DNA from: Arion vulgaris
Taxonomy: Eukaryota; Mollusca; Gastropoda; Stylommatophora; Arionidae
Direction of reading: 5' to 3'
Assembly (NCBI GenBank): GCA_020796225.1
Contig: CM036768.1
Location: forward strand, 41,738,789-41,802,788
Length of the DNA stretch: 64,000 nucleotides
Shown here: in pieces, positions 55,835-64,000 of the stretch
How positions within the stretch are numbered: position 1 is the stretch's first letter
Layout of the letters: each line of letters starts with the position of its first letter
Translations under genes and position numbers: made by a program
Notes under the pieces: model-generated
What the model was told of the DNA's origin: nothing
What the model saw: the letters and a program-made list of their open reading frames with translations, nothing else
The model's database searches: none

Positions 55835-56137
55835 AGTTAATGAAAATCCTGCATTTTTAGAACAAATGGGAGAATACGTCATCGATAAAAGCACGCTGAA
55901 AAGCTATTTCCCAGGTAAAATTCATTTTAAATAAATACTCACTCAAACTTTAAAATTTCACAGGGGACCCATGCAGGTATTAAAGAGATTGTGCACTGCC
56001 ATTAAGATCTTCATGTGTAAGAAAAGAGATTGCATTGCGCATGGTTAATCACTGAGGTACAATGATGATGGTCCTATCAATCAATCAAGCTCCAAGAGTA
56101 TGAGAACATGTTCCAAGTGAAGCAATCAGTTTTCTTC
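55835..56137. other. Intergenic; holds the second copy of the diverged repeat
   Basis: The only structure seen is 55950-56085, related to 53444-53575. Confidence 0.5.
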
Positions 56138-56882
56138 CTAGTGATCACTGGATGGGTAAGACTAAGCTTTATGTCTTGTTGGAGATGGGACAAGTGATCA
56201 TTGGGTAGGTAAGAGTGAGCTCTTTGTCCTGTTGGAGATGGGACAAGTGATCATTGGATAGGTAAGAGTGAGCTCTTTGTCGTGTTGGAGATGGGACAAG
56301 TGATCATTGGGTAGGTAAGAGTGAACTCTTTGTCCTGTTGGAGATGGGACAAGTGATCATTGGGTAGGTAAGATTGAGCTCTTTGTCCTGTTGGAGATGG
56401 GACAAGTGATCATTGGGTAGGTAAGAGTGAGCTCTTTGTCCTGTTGGAGATGGGACAAGTGATCATTGGATAGGTAAGAGTGAGCTCTTTGTCGTGTTGG
56501 AGATGGGACAAGTGATCATTGGGTAGGTAAGAGGGAGCTCTTTGTCCTGTTGGAGATGGGACAAGTGATCATTGGGTAGGTAAGATTGAGCTCTTTGTCC
56601 TGTTGGAGATGGGACAAGTGATCATTGAGTAGGTAAGAGTGAGCTCTTTGTCTTTTTGGAGATGGGACTAGTGATCATTGGGTAGGTAAGAGTGAGCTCT
56701 TTGTCTTGTTGGAGATGGGACAAGTGATCATTGGGTAGGTAAGAGTGAGCTCTTTGTCTTGTTGGAGATGGGACTAGTGATCATTGGGTAGGTAAGAGTG
56801 AACTCTTTGTCTTGTTGGAGATGGGACAAGTGATCATTGGGTAGCTAAGAGTGAGCTCTTATGTTTTGTTGAAGATGGGACA
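56138..56882 (+). repeat. Minisatellite, 53-bp unit x14
   Basis: Unit GTGATCATTGGGTAGGTAAG, AGTGAGCTCTTTGTCCTGTT, GGAGATGGGACAA. Copies are highly similar, with recurring GTC-CTG/GTC-GTG/GTC-TTG variants suggesting multi-unit duplication. TGATCA and GAGCTC palindromes occur in each unit. Confidence 0.95.
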
Positions 56883-56995
56883 TTCAAATGTGGATCCCTA
56901 CATTAACTGATTGACTCCCATAAGCCATTGGGAGTGCCACTAAGTATTTATTTTAGAACAATCATAACTTAAAATTTATTTACTTACAAAATGAT

Positions 56996-57380
56996 ATCAG
57001 TTATCAGTTATATGAGGACTATCATCATAGCACTCCGGACATGTCCATAGATGCTCCGATCTCCGCCTCATCAAAATCCAGCAACGTTCAGCGACCCAAC
57101 ACGCCAGTTCGATGTTGATTAATCAATCTTTGCATATTTAGTATGTCATTCTTGTCGGGCTGCACCAATATTGACACCCATCTCTTTCAATCGGGTCAGC
57201 GAGTGGGATTCACAGCCCTGAAACTCCTCTGTTCGGAAAGACTCTCCAATGCGTGAAGAATGTCACTTCGATCCATGGCAGCTCCTCTGATATTGTAGCC
57301 AAGCCAGCCAATCTATCAGCTCGCTCATTACCCCTAACTCCTGCGTGCCAAGGGACAAAAATGAAGGTGATTTCTCTATC
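56996..57380 (-). mobile_element. Jockey-like fragment: late RNase H and C-terminus
   Basis: The minus strand reads FIFVPWHAGVRGNERADRLA (late RNase H with the active histidine context and final aspartate), then a C-terminal region with MTY.ICKD.LINIELACWV and RRRSEHLWTCPECYDDS. It parallels 7560-7960 over its whole length. Frameshifts are present. It is truncated at 57380 beside an AT hairpin. Confidence 0.8.
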
Positions 57381-57409
57381 GAGTAATATATGTAAATGAT
57401 ATATTACTC
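57381..57409. repeat. Perfect 11-bp hairpin
   Basis: GAGTAATATAT (57381-57391), 7-nt loop, ATATATTACTC (57399-57409). It lies exactly at the truncation edge of the Jockey-like fragment. Confidence 0.85.
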
Positions 57410-58143
57410 ATTAAAAATATGTTAATAATTAAGAAAACTACAGCTGAATTTGTACACACACCTGCAATGGAAAAATAGGACCTAAATTTAATTCAGTCAC
57501 AGCCCATTATTCAATTCAGTAGCTAATCAGTTAAGCATGTAAATAAATAATTGGCAGTTGAAAATAAATAGTCTGTAAAGCTGAAACCCAGGGTTATTTT
57601 TTAAATAAAGAACGAGTTCAACCAAATCTATTGATAAAAGATTTATCCTCGTCTTTTTAGTTTCCTTGGACAAGGACACACAAAGCAGTCAATGTCCATC
57701 CTTTGCAGCTAGTTAACCCCATGAGTGAGACCTACAACTGTGTACCTTCTACTCTATCAGGCTGTCATTGGTCTGTTCCTTCTACGTATTTCCTTAGGGT
57801 CCACTGCATGGCAGTTCTCACATGACAGTTTCTGTCTCACTTCTGAGTACATGCTATCATCAAATAGCTTATCCTTAGCAGAACTTTGCCACATTAACGG
57901 TCCTTTGGAATTTCTCTCTCGTAAGCCAGATGCCCAGCATCTGCAGCCGTCATGTTTAAACCAGCTTACATGTACTATCCAGTTTCAACTTGAAATTTGT
58001 AAGCATTCTTTCTGTTTTTTTGTTGTTGTTCATCTGTTATTAATTCAGACGTAGTAATGGCAAGTCTGACTGATTTTTTTCATGAAGACTTACTTTCCGT
58101 ATCACCAGTGTTCCTCACTATTCAGGCAAACCTTACTCTGACT
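57410..58143. other. Intergenic, nothing recognised
   Basis: A 109-codon frame at 57725-58054 has hydrophobic ends but no motif; not called a gene. Confidence 0.5.
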
Positions 58144-58400
58144 TCAGAGGTACTTGTAATATAGATTCCCAAGTGAAGGATCAAGAAGTCCAGCCACGTA
58201 CACCCCAAGAATTCTTGCTTCGCTATTTGGTAACCCCTCTCTTTTCTTGATGTTTATGTTCAGCTCAACTTGCTGACTGTAGTTGTGCAGTCTGTCAATT
58301 TTTGTCTGAACATGGCAGGAAAGTGCATATTCCATAACTCCCAACACGGAGAACACTGTATTCCCATAGATGTATCCTCTATAATCTATTTCATCACCCT
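58144..58400 (-). pseudogene. Possible reverse transcriptase remnant
   Basis: The minus strand reads VQTKIDRLHNYSQQVELNIN followed by an ARILGVYVAGLLD end. The first part resembles the L..KID.L..YC..W.L.IN..KT block found after the YADD motif in RTE/CR1-type enzymes. No catalytic block is visible and the rest overlaps the 55-bp array, so the call is weak. Confidence 0.35.
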
Positions 58401-59532
58401 GTCTATGATAATCCAACATTTTGGTTCACATAGGACTCCACTGTTACATCACCTTGTCTATAATAATATAACATTGGGGTCTCTGTGGCTGAGTGGTTAA
58501 GCCGTTTGCCTTGCGAGTCGAAGGTCGAATCCGGACCGCGGCCTTCTGTTCGTGAGAGTGCAGTTTTTTCCAGAGACCCGTAGGATTGTTGCCGGAACTA
58601 CGGAGTTTGTGCTTTGTGCAACACTCTCGGCAGGTGGCGGGCCATTTCTGTGGAGAGCGACCGAGCCAGATGGAGTAAAACCCGGTGCAATGAAGTCAAT
58701 CCTTTGACTTTAAAACCCTTTAATATAACATTCTGGTTGACATGGGACTTCACTGTTACATCACCTTGACTATGATAATCCAACATTCTGGTTGCCATAA
58801 GACTCCACTGTTACATCACCTTGTCTATGATAATCCAACATATTGCTTGACATAGTACTCCACTGTTACATCACCCTGTCTATGATAATCCAACATACTG
58901 CTTGACATAGGACTCCACTGTTACATCACCCTGTCTATGATAATCCAACATACTGCTTGACATAGGACTCCACTGTTACATCACCCTGTCTATGATAATC
59001 CAACATACTGCTTGACATAGGACTCCACTGTTACATCACCCTGTCTATGATAATCCAACATACTGCTTGACATAGGACTCCACTGTTACATCACCCTGTC
59101 TATGATAATCCAACATACAGCTTGACATAGGACTCCACTGTTACATCACCTTGTCTATGATAATCTAACATTCTGCTTGACATAGGACTCCACTGTTACA
59201 TCACCTTGTCTATGATAATCCAACATACTGCTTGACATAGTACTCCACTGTTACATCACCCTGTCTATGATAATCCAACATACTGCTTGACATAGGACTT
59301 CACTGTTACATCACCTTGTCTATGATAATCCAACATTCTGCTTGACATAGGACTTCACTGTTACATCACCTTGTCTATGATAATCCAACATACTGCTTGA
59401 CATAGGACTTCACTGTTACATCACCCTGTCTATGATAATCCAACATACTGCTTGACATATGACTTCACTGTTACATCACCCTGTCTATGATAATCCAACA
59501 TTCTGCTTGACATAGGACTCCACTGTTACATT
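58386..59532 (+). repeat. Minisatellite, 55-bp unit, ~16 copies, interrupted by a SINE
   Basis: Unit CATCACCCTGTCTATGATAA, TCCAACATACTGCTTGACAT, AGGACTCCACTGTTA, with copies exactly 55 bp apart (for example 58869 and 58924). CCC/CCT and ATA/ATT variants alternate. A tRNA-derived SINE splits one unit at 58476-58720. Confidence 0.95.
58476..58720 (+). mobile_element. tRNA-derived SINE 3 with perfect TSDs
   Basis: The head GGGGTCTCTGTGGCTGAGTG continues GTTAAGCCG, an A-box as in serine/leucine tRNAs, followed by a B-box GGTCGAATCC at the usual distance. The ~170-bp body has GAGACCCGTAGGATTG and TGTGGAGAGCGACCGAG and ends TTTAAAACCCTT. It is flanked by identical 12-bp repeats TAATATAACATT (58464-58475 and 58721-58732) inside a 55-bp minisatellite unit. 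Body unlike SINE 1/2. Confidence 0.92.
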
Positions 59533-59844
59533 CCCATATTTACAGCAAATGATTAGCTACAACACTATAAGTGAATTTTCACCCTCTCTGTGTTAGGCAA
59601 GAAATCCAGATGCCCCTTCATTACAATGAGCAAAAATCTTGCATGGCTCTTATATCAGCAACACTAATGACAATTATGTGGCAGCTGATGGTCAAATTGA
59701 CAACACTCTGGGCTTGTTACCATTAAGAAAACCTTCATGCAAAAATCAGTGAGAGGCAGAGACTATGTTTGTAACCATAGTGGACAAATGAAATACAAAA
59801 TGTATTATTCTACTATAAATAATAGCCGTCCATCGTAAGCGATG
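59533..59844. other. Intergenic, nothing recognised
   Basis: No motif or repeat seen between the 55-bp array and the RTE-like fragment. Confidence 0.5.
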
Positions 59845-60650
59845 ATGACAACAATCTCAGACGTGTGCTGTTGCACCTCTCTGGTGTGTGCGGAGGTGAC
59901 TGTAGAGTCCAATCCTAGAACAGAATCCCCGACCACAGGTGGGGCATACATGATCAAGGTTAGACATGTGCTCTGTCTTTTCGCACTGCTCGTTTTCTCT
60001 GTTACTCAACAATACGATGGTTCTCAGCTATTCGGGTTCCTCTTTGTTGTTACAGCGCCACATTTGGCGATCTTGCGCAAGGGATTCCCAGCACGTATTG
60101 TCTATATCGAAACATTTCAGAGACACTTTAAGAGTGTCTTTAAAGCGTTTTTCTGTCCACCTGCTAAACGTCTGCCCCTTCAAGCTCGCCATACATCAAC
60201 TGTTTTGGGATACGTTTATCAGGCATTCGAGCAACGTGACCGACCCATCTCAATTGGGCCATCTGCAACAGGATGTTGACGCTTGGGATCTTTGCTCTTG
60301 TGAGGACTTCACTGTCTGGAATTTTGTCCTGCCAGTTTATTTTTAGTGTTCTGCGTAGAAAGCTTGTGTGGAAATGGTTTAATTTTCTTGCGTGTCTGCT
60401 ATACACTGTCCATGTTTCGCTTGCGTACAGCAGCGTGGTTAACACTATGGCCTGGTAAACTTTCAGCTTTGTGACTATGCTTATCCCCTTCCGTTCCCAC
60501 ACAGTGACACGTAACCTTCCGAACGCAGCACTGGCTTTGGATATCCTATTTTTGACCTCAGAATCTATGTTTGCCGATCTGGATAGGAGGCTGCCAAGAT
60601 CAGCAAAGTTGTCCGTTGACTGGAGACGCTGGTGTTTAATGTTGATGACT
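59845..60650 (-). mobile_element. RTE-like retrotransposon 3' fragment with C2H2 zinc finger
   Basis: Minus 60640-60164 reads STDNFADLGSLLSRSANIDS, EVKNRISKASAAFGRL, VYQAIVLTTLLYASETWTVY, HTSFLRRTLKINWQDKIPDS and QLRWVGHVARMPDKRIPKQL: the RT thumb and C-terminus. After frame changes the same strand continues with an RFKDTLKVSLK block and ends near 59850-59960 in DHVCPTCGRGFCSRIGLYSH followed by LRTH, a C2H2 zinc finger. The finger probably binds nucleic acid of the element or its target. At least two frameshifts; 5'-truncated. Confidence 0.85.
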
Positions 60651-60954
60651 ATAAATATATAGGACAGGTAATACAAAAATATTCTCTAAAAAATATGACT
60701 TGGCCAAAATTTGTCATTAAGAAAATCCTTGGTGGAACTTAAATCTTGTTGCCTGATACTAAAGGGTTTTAAAAGGCCTGATACTAGTCTCAACAAAAGT
60801 GGCCATCTTACTGGCAATATCAGCATTCTTCTTTGACCATTTTGAATATAGAACAGGTTCCCATGAACAAGCTTGAAAAAGTCACGTGTTGTTCTAGCGT
60901 CCTCTATAGAATAATGAGCACTGCTACCAACTTGTATTGTTCTGTCTGCAATAA

Positions 60955-61625
60955 AGTTGAAATAATGAATATGGGAAGAAAACATAATAAAATAGACATC
61001 CATGTCAATGGCACTACAATAAACCAAGTGAAAGAATTCAAATACTTAGGAAACATATTCACAGAAGATGGAAGACTAGATAGAGAGATAGAGGCTAGAG
61101 TTCAAAAGCAAATGCTGTAACCTACCAGCTAGCCCCATTGTTAAGGCACCCAAAAATTGTACTGACAGCTAAACAACAGAAGATCAACAGCCTTTTCATA
61201 CCTACTTTGTGTTATCATAGCAAAACATGGACAATGAGCGAAGCGTAGTCACTAAAAATAACTACATGTGAAATGCACTGCCTGCGAAAAGTTACCAACA
61301 ACACCAGAAAAGATAGAGTCACCAACATCAGCATAAGAAAGAAAGTTGGCACAGAACCTTGCTTTAATTACATTGAGAAACGAAGAATGAAGTGGTTTGG
61401 CCACTTAATAAGAATGCATCAAAACTCCACAGTATAAAAAGTCTTCTACAACAGAACATCGGGAAAGCAGGCAAGAGGAAGACCACAAAAAGATGGTTAG
61501 ATGGCGTAGCAGAATCCTGTCAAAGAGCAAAAATAACAATCACCCAAGTCACCAGAACAGCGCAAGACAAAAACAGAAAACCACAACACTAAGTTGCAGT
61601 GTGACGACAAAAGAAGAATAAAGAC
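60955..61625 (+). mobile_element. RTE-like element 2 family, plus-strand copy
   Basis: Reads MNMGRKHNKIDIHVNGTTIN, EFKYLGNIFTEDGRLDREIE, then after frame changes LLRHPKIVLTAKQQKIN, VTNNTRKDRVTNISIRKKVG, EPCFNYIEKRRMKWFGHLIR and the KDG.MA.QNP-type end, finishing TAQDKNRKPQH. It matches the minus-strand element 2 of the nested stack (8330-9088, 12190-12230) and serves as its uninterrupted reference. Only one copy of the 3' terminal segment that became a 32-bp minisatellite in the other copy is present. Tail GACGACAAAAGAAGAATAAA. Confidence 0.88.
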
Positions 61626-61871
61626 AAAATATGTGCCATTTACAAATGTGATAACAACCTGAGAGAAAAATTGTATGTATCTATGTTTTCTTTGATGACA
61701 CTTCTACTTTCTTTAGGCTGTCTCTATCATCTAATATAGATTGATACTTTTCTCCTATACTAATGGCTATGTGTTAACTCCAAAATGTTCATGGGATTTT
61801 GTGGAGGTTTTTTTTGGCGACCTGCTCTATTACTAGCAGCCATATATATTCCTTGCATTGAAAATAGACAT
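61626..61871. other. Intergenic, nothing recognised
   Basis: AT-rich stretch without recognised content. Confidence 0.5.
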
Positions 61872-62105
61872 GTTATCAGTTATCAGAGGACTATCATCAG
61901 ACAGGTCCATATGTGCTCTGTTCTCCACCTCAACAAATTCAGCAGCATTCAGCGGCCCAACACGCCAGTTCGATATTGATTAATCAATCTCTTTGCATGT
62001 TTGGTATGTCGTTATTTTCGAGCGGCACCAATATCGACACCCATCTCTCTCAATTTGGTCAGCGAGTGGGATTCACAGTCCTCAAACTCCTCTGTTCAGA
62101 ACAAC
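61872..62105 (-). mobile_element. Jockey-like fragment: C-terminus only
   Basis: Aligns with 7560-7800 and 56996-57240 (shared ATCAGAGGACTATCATCA, ACACGCCAGTTCGAT.TTGAT, GACACCCATCTC). The minus strand encodes the C-terminal region; part of the CPEC motif is deleted near 61895. Confidence 0.75.
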
Positions 62106-62531
62106 ACATATAAAGATATGTGGTCTTAATATCATTGTAATGTAATATGTGTGATATCAGTGATGTAATTTTGGTGATGCTAAAAAGAGATTTTTCTACA
62201 AATTTCAAATAATTATAGTCACAAAGGGAAAAATGGTATGAAATATATCATGAAAACTACCAATAGTCTTTTAGTACCTTCATATTGACACAATATATCC
62301 CCAAATGAAGTTGTTTGGAAAATATATAAGGCAGCAATCACGAAATTTATAACTTCTAAATATTTCCATATTTTCAAGACGCAAATTTATAAATAAGAGA
62401 AAATGGTGCGGAACTGGTCTATTTATAGAACAATCAGTCAGTCACATTATGCACCCTGAATAAGTCTGAATACATAGCAGACGAGCAAAAAAGCACATAA
62501 ACCAATATGACCCTATAAGCCCATTCATTAT
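62106..62531. other. Intergenic, nothing recognised
   Basis: AT-rich stretch without recognised content. Confidence 0.5.
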
Positions 62532-62782
62532 TCACAGCTTAATTGTACATTGTAAGAGTGTAATTTCAATGCTAGATGAACATTGCAAGAGTGTAATTTC
62601 AATGCTAGATGTACATTGCAAGAGTGTAATTTCAATGCTAAATGTCTCATTGTAAGAGTGTAATTTCAATGCTAGATGTCCATGGAAAGAGCGTAATTTC
62701 AATGCTAAATGTCTCATTGCAAGAGTGTAATATCAATGCTAAATGTTCATTGCAAGAGTGTAATTTCAATTATACTAGCCAA
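62532..62782 (+). repeat. Tandem repeat, 33-bp unit, ~7 copies, upstream of a Jockey-like element
   Basis: Unit AATGCTAGATGTACATTGCA, AGAGTGTAATTTC. The last unit runs straight into the endonuclease start of the element at 62783. Position suggests 5' untranslated monomers of that element. Confidence 0.9.
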
Positions 62783-63470
62783 GTTCTTAAAATAATGCAC
62801 TGGAATGCTGAGGGTGTGAACAGCAAAAAGTAGAACTTGAAAACATCCTAAATGAAGAACAAGTACATAAATGTTGTTTGTAAGAGACCCACCTCAATGA
62901 AGATGTAGCCTTCAAAGTCAGAGGCTTCCAGTGCTACCGATCAGACCAAAAAACTCAGTTTACTTGATGAAGAATACCCACATGATCTCTAGGTCCGGGT
63001 ATACACGGATGGGTCAGCAGAAAATGCAGTGAAGAATGGAGGAGCTGGAGTGTACATAGAATACCCAAACAACATTAGAGATGAAATTAAAGTAACAAAC
63101 GGGTAAATTTTGTCACAATTATGATGCAGAAATTCAGGCAATCAAGGTGGCAACTGAGAAACTGTTGAATACCAGACTCGATCCTCAATCTGTTGTATTT
63201 TTGACTGTTGCAAAGTCAGCTCTCCAAATACTCCAGTCCAGAAAATTGCCAGGTCTACAGACCATAGTGAGTAAACTATCCAAGCAGTGGAGGGTCATCT
63301 TGCAGTGGATACCCTCTCACTGTGGAATACCAGGATATGAAACAGCAGACCGATTGGCCAAGGAAGGTGCTGCAGAAAAGCAACTGGGTGTGTCAGTTAC
63401 TTACCACCAAAAGAAAAGGATGATTAAATCAATCAGAGGGGTCAAAGACTCATGGCGACAACATGTGACA
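62783..63470 (+). mobile_element. Internally deleted Jockey-like element (endonuclease start fused to RNase H)
   Basis: Near 62793-62830 it reads LKIMHWNAEGVNSKK, the N-terminus of the apurinic-type endonuclease with its W-N-A/x-x-G signature, continuing in decayed form to VAFKVRGFQCYRSDQ. At about 62965-63010 the sequence moves directly to RNase H: VRVYTDGSAENAVKNGGAGV (first aspartate). RNase H continues past a frameshift with DAEIQAIKVATEK (glutamate), VVFLTVAKSALQ (the second aspartate is valine), and VILQWIPSHCGIPGYETADR (histidine and last aspartate). The rest of endonuclease and the entire RT are gone. A dead, compact derivative. Confidence 0.85.
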
Positions 63471-63598
63471 GGGTTAGCGAAGGGCGCGCTAACAAGACCC
63501 TGCCCCCTACCTCCAAGTGGTGACCCTGGAAACAGTCTCAGTTTCCGGTCTAGCTAAGGGGGCAGGGATCGGGAGAACTACTAGTAGTGCAAGCAAGG
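63470..63598 (+). repeat. Dispersed repeat X, copy 2
   Basis: Shares order and content with 36713-36860. It has a 7-bp hairpin GTTAGCG/CGCTAAC at its left edge and an 11-bp inverted pair CCCTGCCCCCT / AGGGGGCAGGG about 45 bp apart. It cuts the Jockey-like sequence at WRQHVTG. Confidence 0.7.
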
Positions 63599-63599
63599 A

Positions 63600-63880
63600 A
63601 AAACAATGCAGGGTCCAAAAATTCCTAAACAAGCACGTATCTCCTGGCCAATGTCAGATAAAATATGCCCAATTTCAAAAGTACGAATCAGCAGCGTACG
63701 AACGTCCGCGTACAAAACAGTGGTGGAAGTGCAAACATGGAAAAGCAATGTAGAGGCCGGAAATCACTGAACAACGCACACATTTCCTGGCCGAAGACCG
63801 CTAAAATATGCCAAAATAAAAAAAAAAGTGTGAAACACCAGAGTACGAGCGTCCGTGAAACAAAAACACCAACTCCCCCC
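63600..63880 (+). repeat. Diverged ~137-bp direct duplication
   Basis: Bases 63604-63720 and 63741-63872 share CAATG.AG.G.C..AAAA.TC, TCCTGGCC, TAAAATATGCC and AGTACGA.CGTCCG blocks. No coding family is recognised. The remaining 120 bp to the window edge show nothing. Confidence 0.7.
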
Positions 63881-64000
63881 AAGTAAATGACCGAATTTAA
63901 GGGAAGAGGGGTGCATTCCAAAAGCAGAGACATGAAGTGAAACTTGGCGCCATATGCACGAAGCAAGCTGAGTGTTGGAGCAGTCCCGAAGCAAGGTACA

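Noticed and set aside
56903..56945. Another piggyBac end (TTAACTGATTGACTCCCATA)
   Set aside because: It resembles the TTAA-CCCTTTCAGTCCCATAACGG end at 51955 only loosely and no matching right end was found.
57725..58054. 109-codon plus-strand frame with hydrophobic ends suggesting a secreted or membrane protein
   Set aside because: No motif, no homologous copy in the window and AT-rich background; support is too weak.
58480..58545. Functional tRNA gene
   Set aside because: The A and B boxes are tRNA-like but the segment is the head of a SINE with TSDs around a longer body, and the tRNA cloverleaf is not convincingly complete.
1..64000. A defence, biosynthetic or other gene system
   Set aside because: No cluster of non-transposon genes exists in the window; all supported coding traces are mobile-element enzymes.

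Overview
This 64 kb window looks like repeat-dominated animal nuclear DNA, not bacterial or viral. Evidence: it is AT-rich, intron-scale and gene-poor; it carries several non-LTR retrotransposon families, a Ty3/gypsy LTR element, Penelope-like elements with GIY-YIG endonuclease, piggyBac-like DNA transposons, tRNA-headed SINEs and many tandem arrays. The family mix resembles lophotrochozoan invertebrates such as molluscs, but that is an inference from element style. I could not identify a single host protein-coding gene or a functional RNA gene. Almost every coding trace is a broken transposable element.

Layout. 1-5000: tail of an RTE-like retrotransposon, a TTAA-bounded candidate DNA element, and a Penelope-like element (PLE A) split by an RTE-like insertion. 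5.7-6.7 kb: PLE B with a readable GIY-YIG endonuclease. 7.26-12.56 kb: a four-level stack of retrotransposons, each inserted in the next with recognisable target-site duplications (TSDs). 13.87-32.75 kb: an 18.9 kb satellite of 54-bp monomers with higher-order structure and one 100-N assembly gap. 33.25-36.71 kb: a 30-bp two-variant satellite interrupted by a 2.4 kb composite insertion (SINE, RTE fragment, minus-strand reverse transcriptase). 36.7-40.8 kb: unclassified GC-richer repeat, Jockey-like fragments and a 37-bp minisatellite. 40.8-51.66 kb: one RTE-like element blown apart by an 8.0 kb Ty3/gypsy provirus (itself carrying a Penelope copy), a Penelope/Jockey fragment and a SINE. 51.9-64 kb: piggyBac-like remains, five more tandem arrays, a SINE with perfect TSDs, and RTE/Jockey fragments, two of them internal-deletion derivatives that join distant domains.

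The parts do not form a pathway. They record successive retrotransposition (RTE, Jockey, PLE, gypsy supply enzymes; SINEs are presumably mobilised in trans), TTAA-targeted DNA transposition and tandem amplification. The most informative observations are: the dated insertion order given by nested TSDs and paralogous empty sites; a 32-bp minisatellite that grew from the 3' terminus of an RTE element just before its GAA tail; a piggyBac-type MITE whose empty site survives in neighbouring repeat units; and hammerhead-like motifs beside Penelope copies. All family names rest on protein motifs read by eye; no database search was run.
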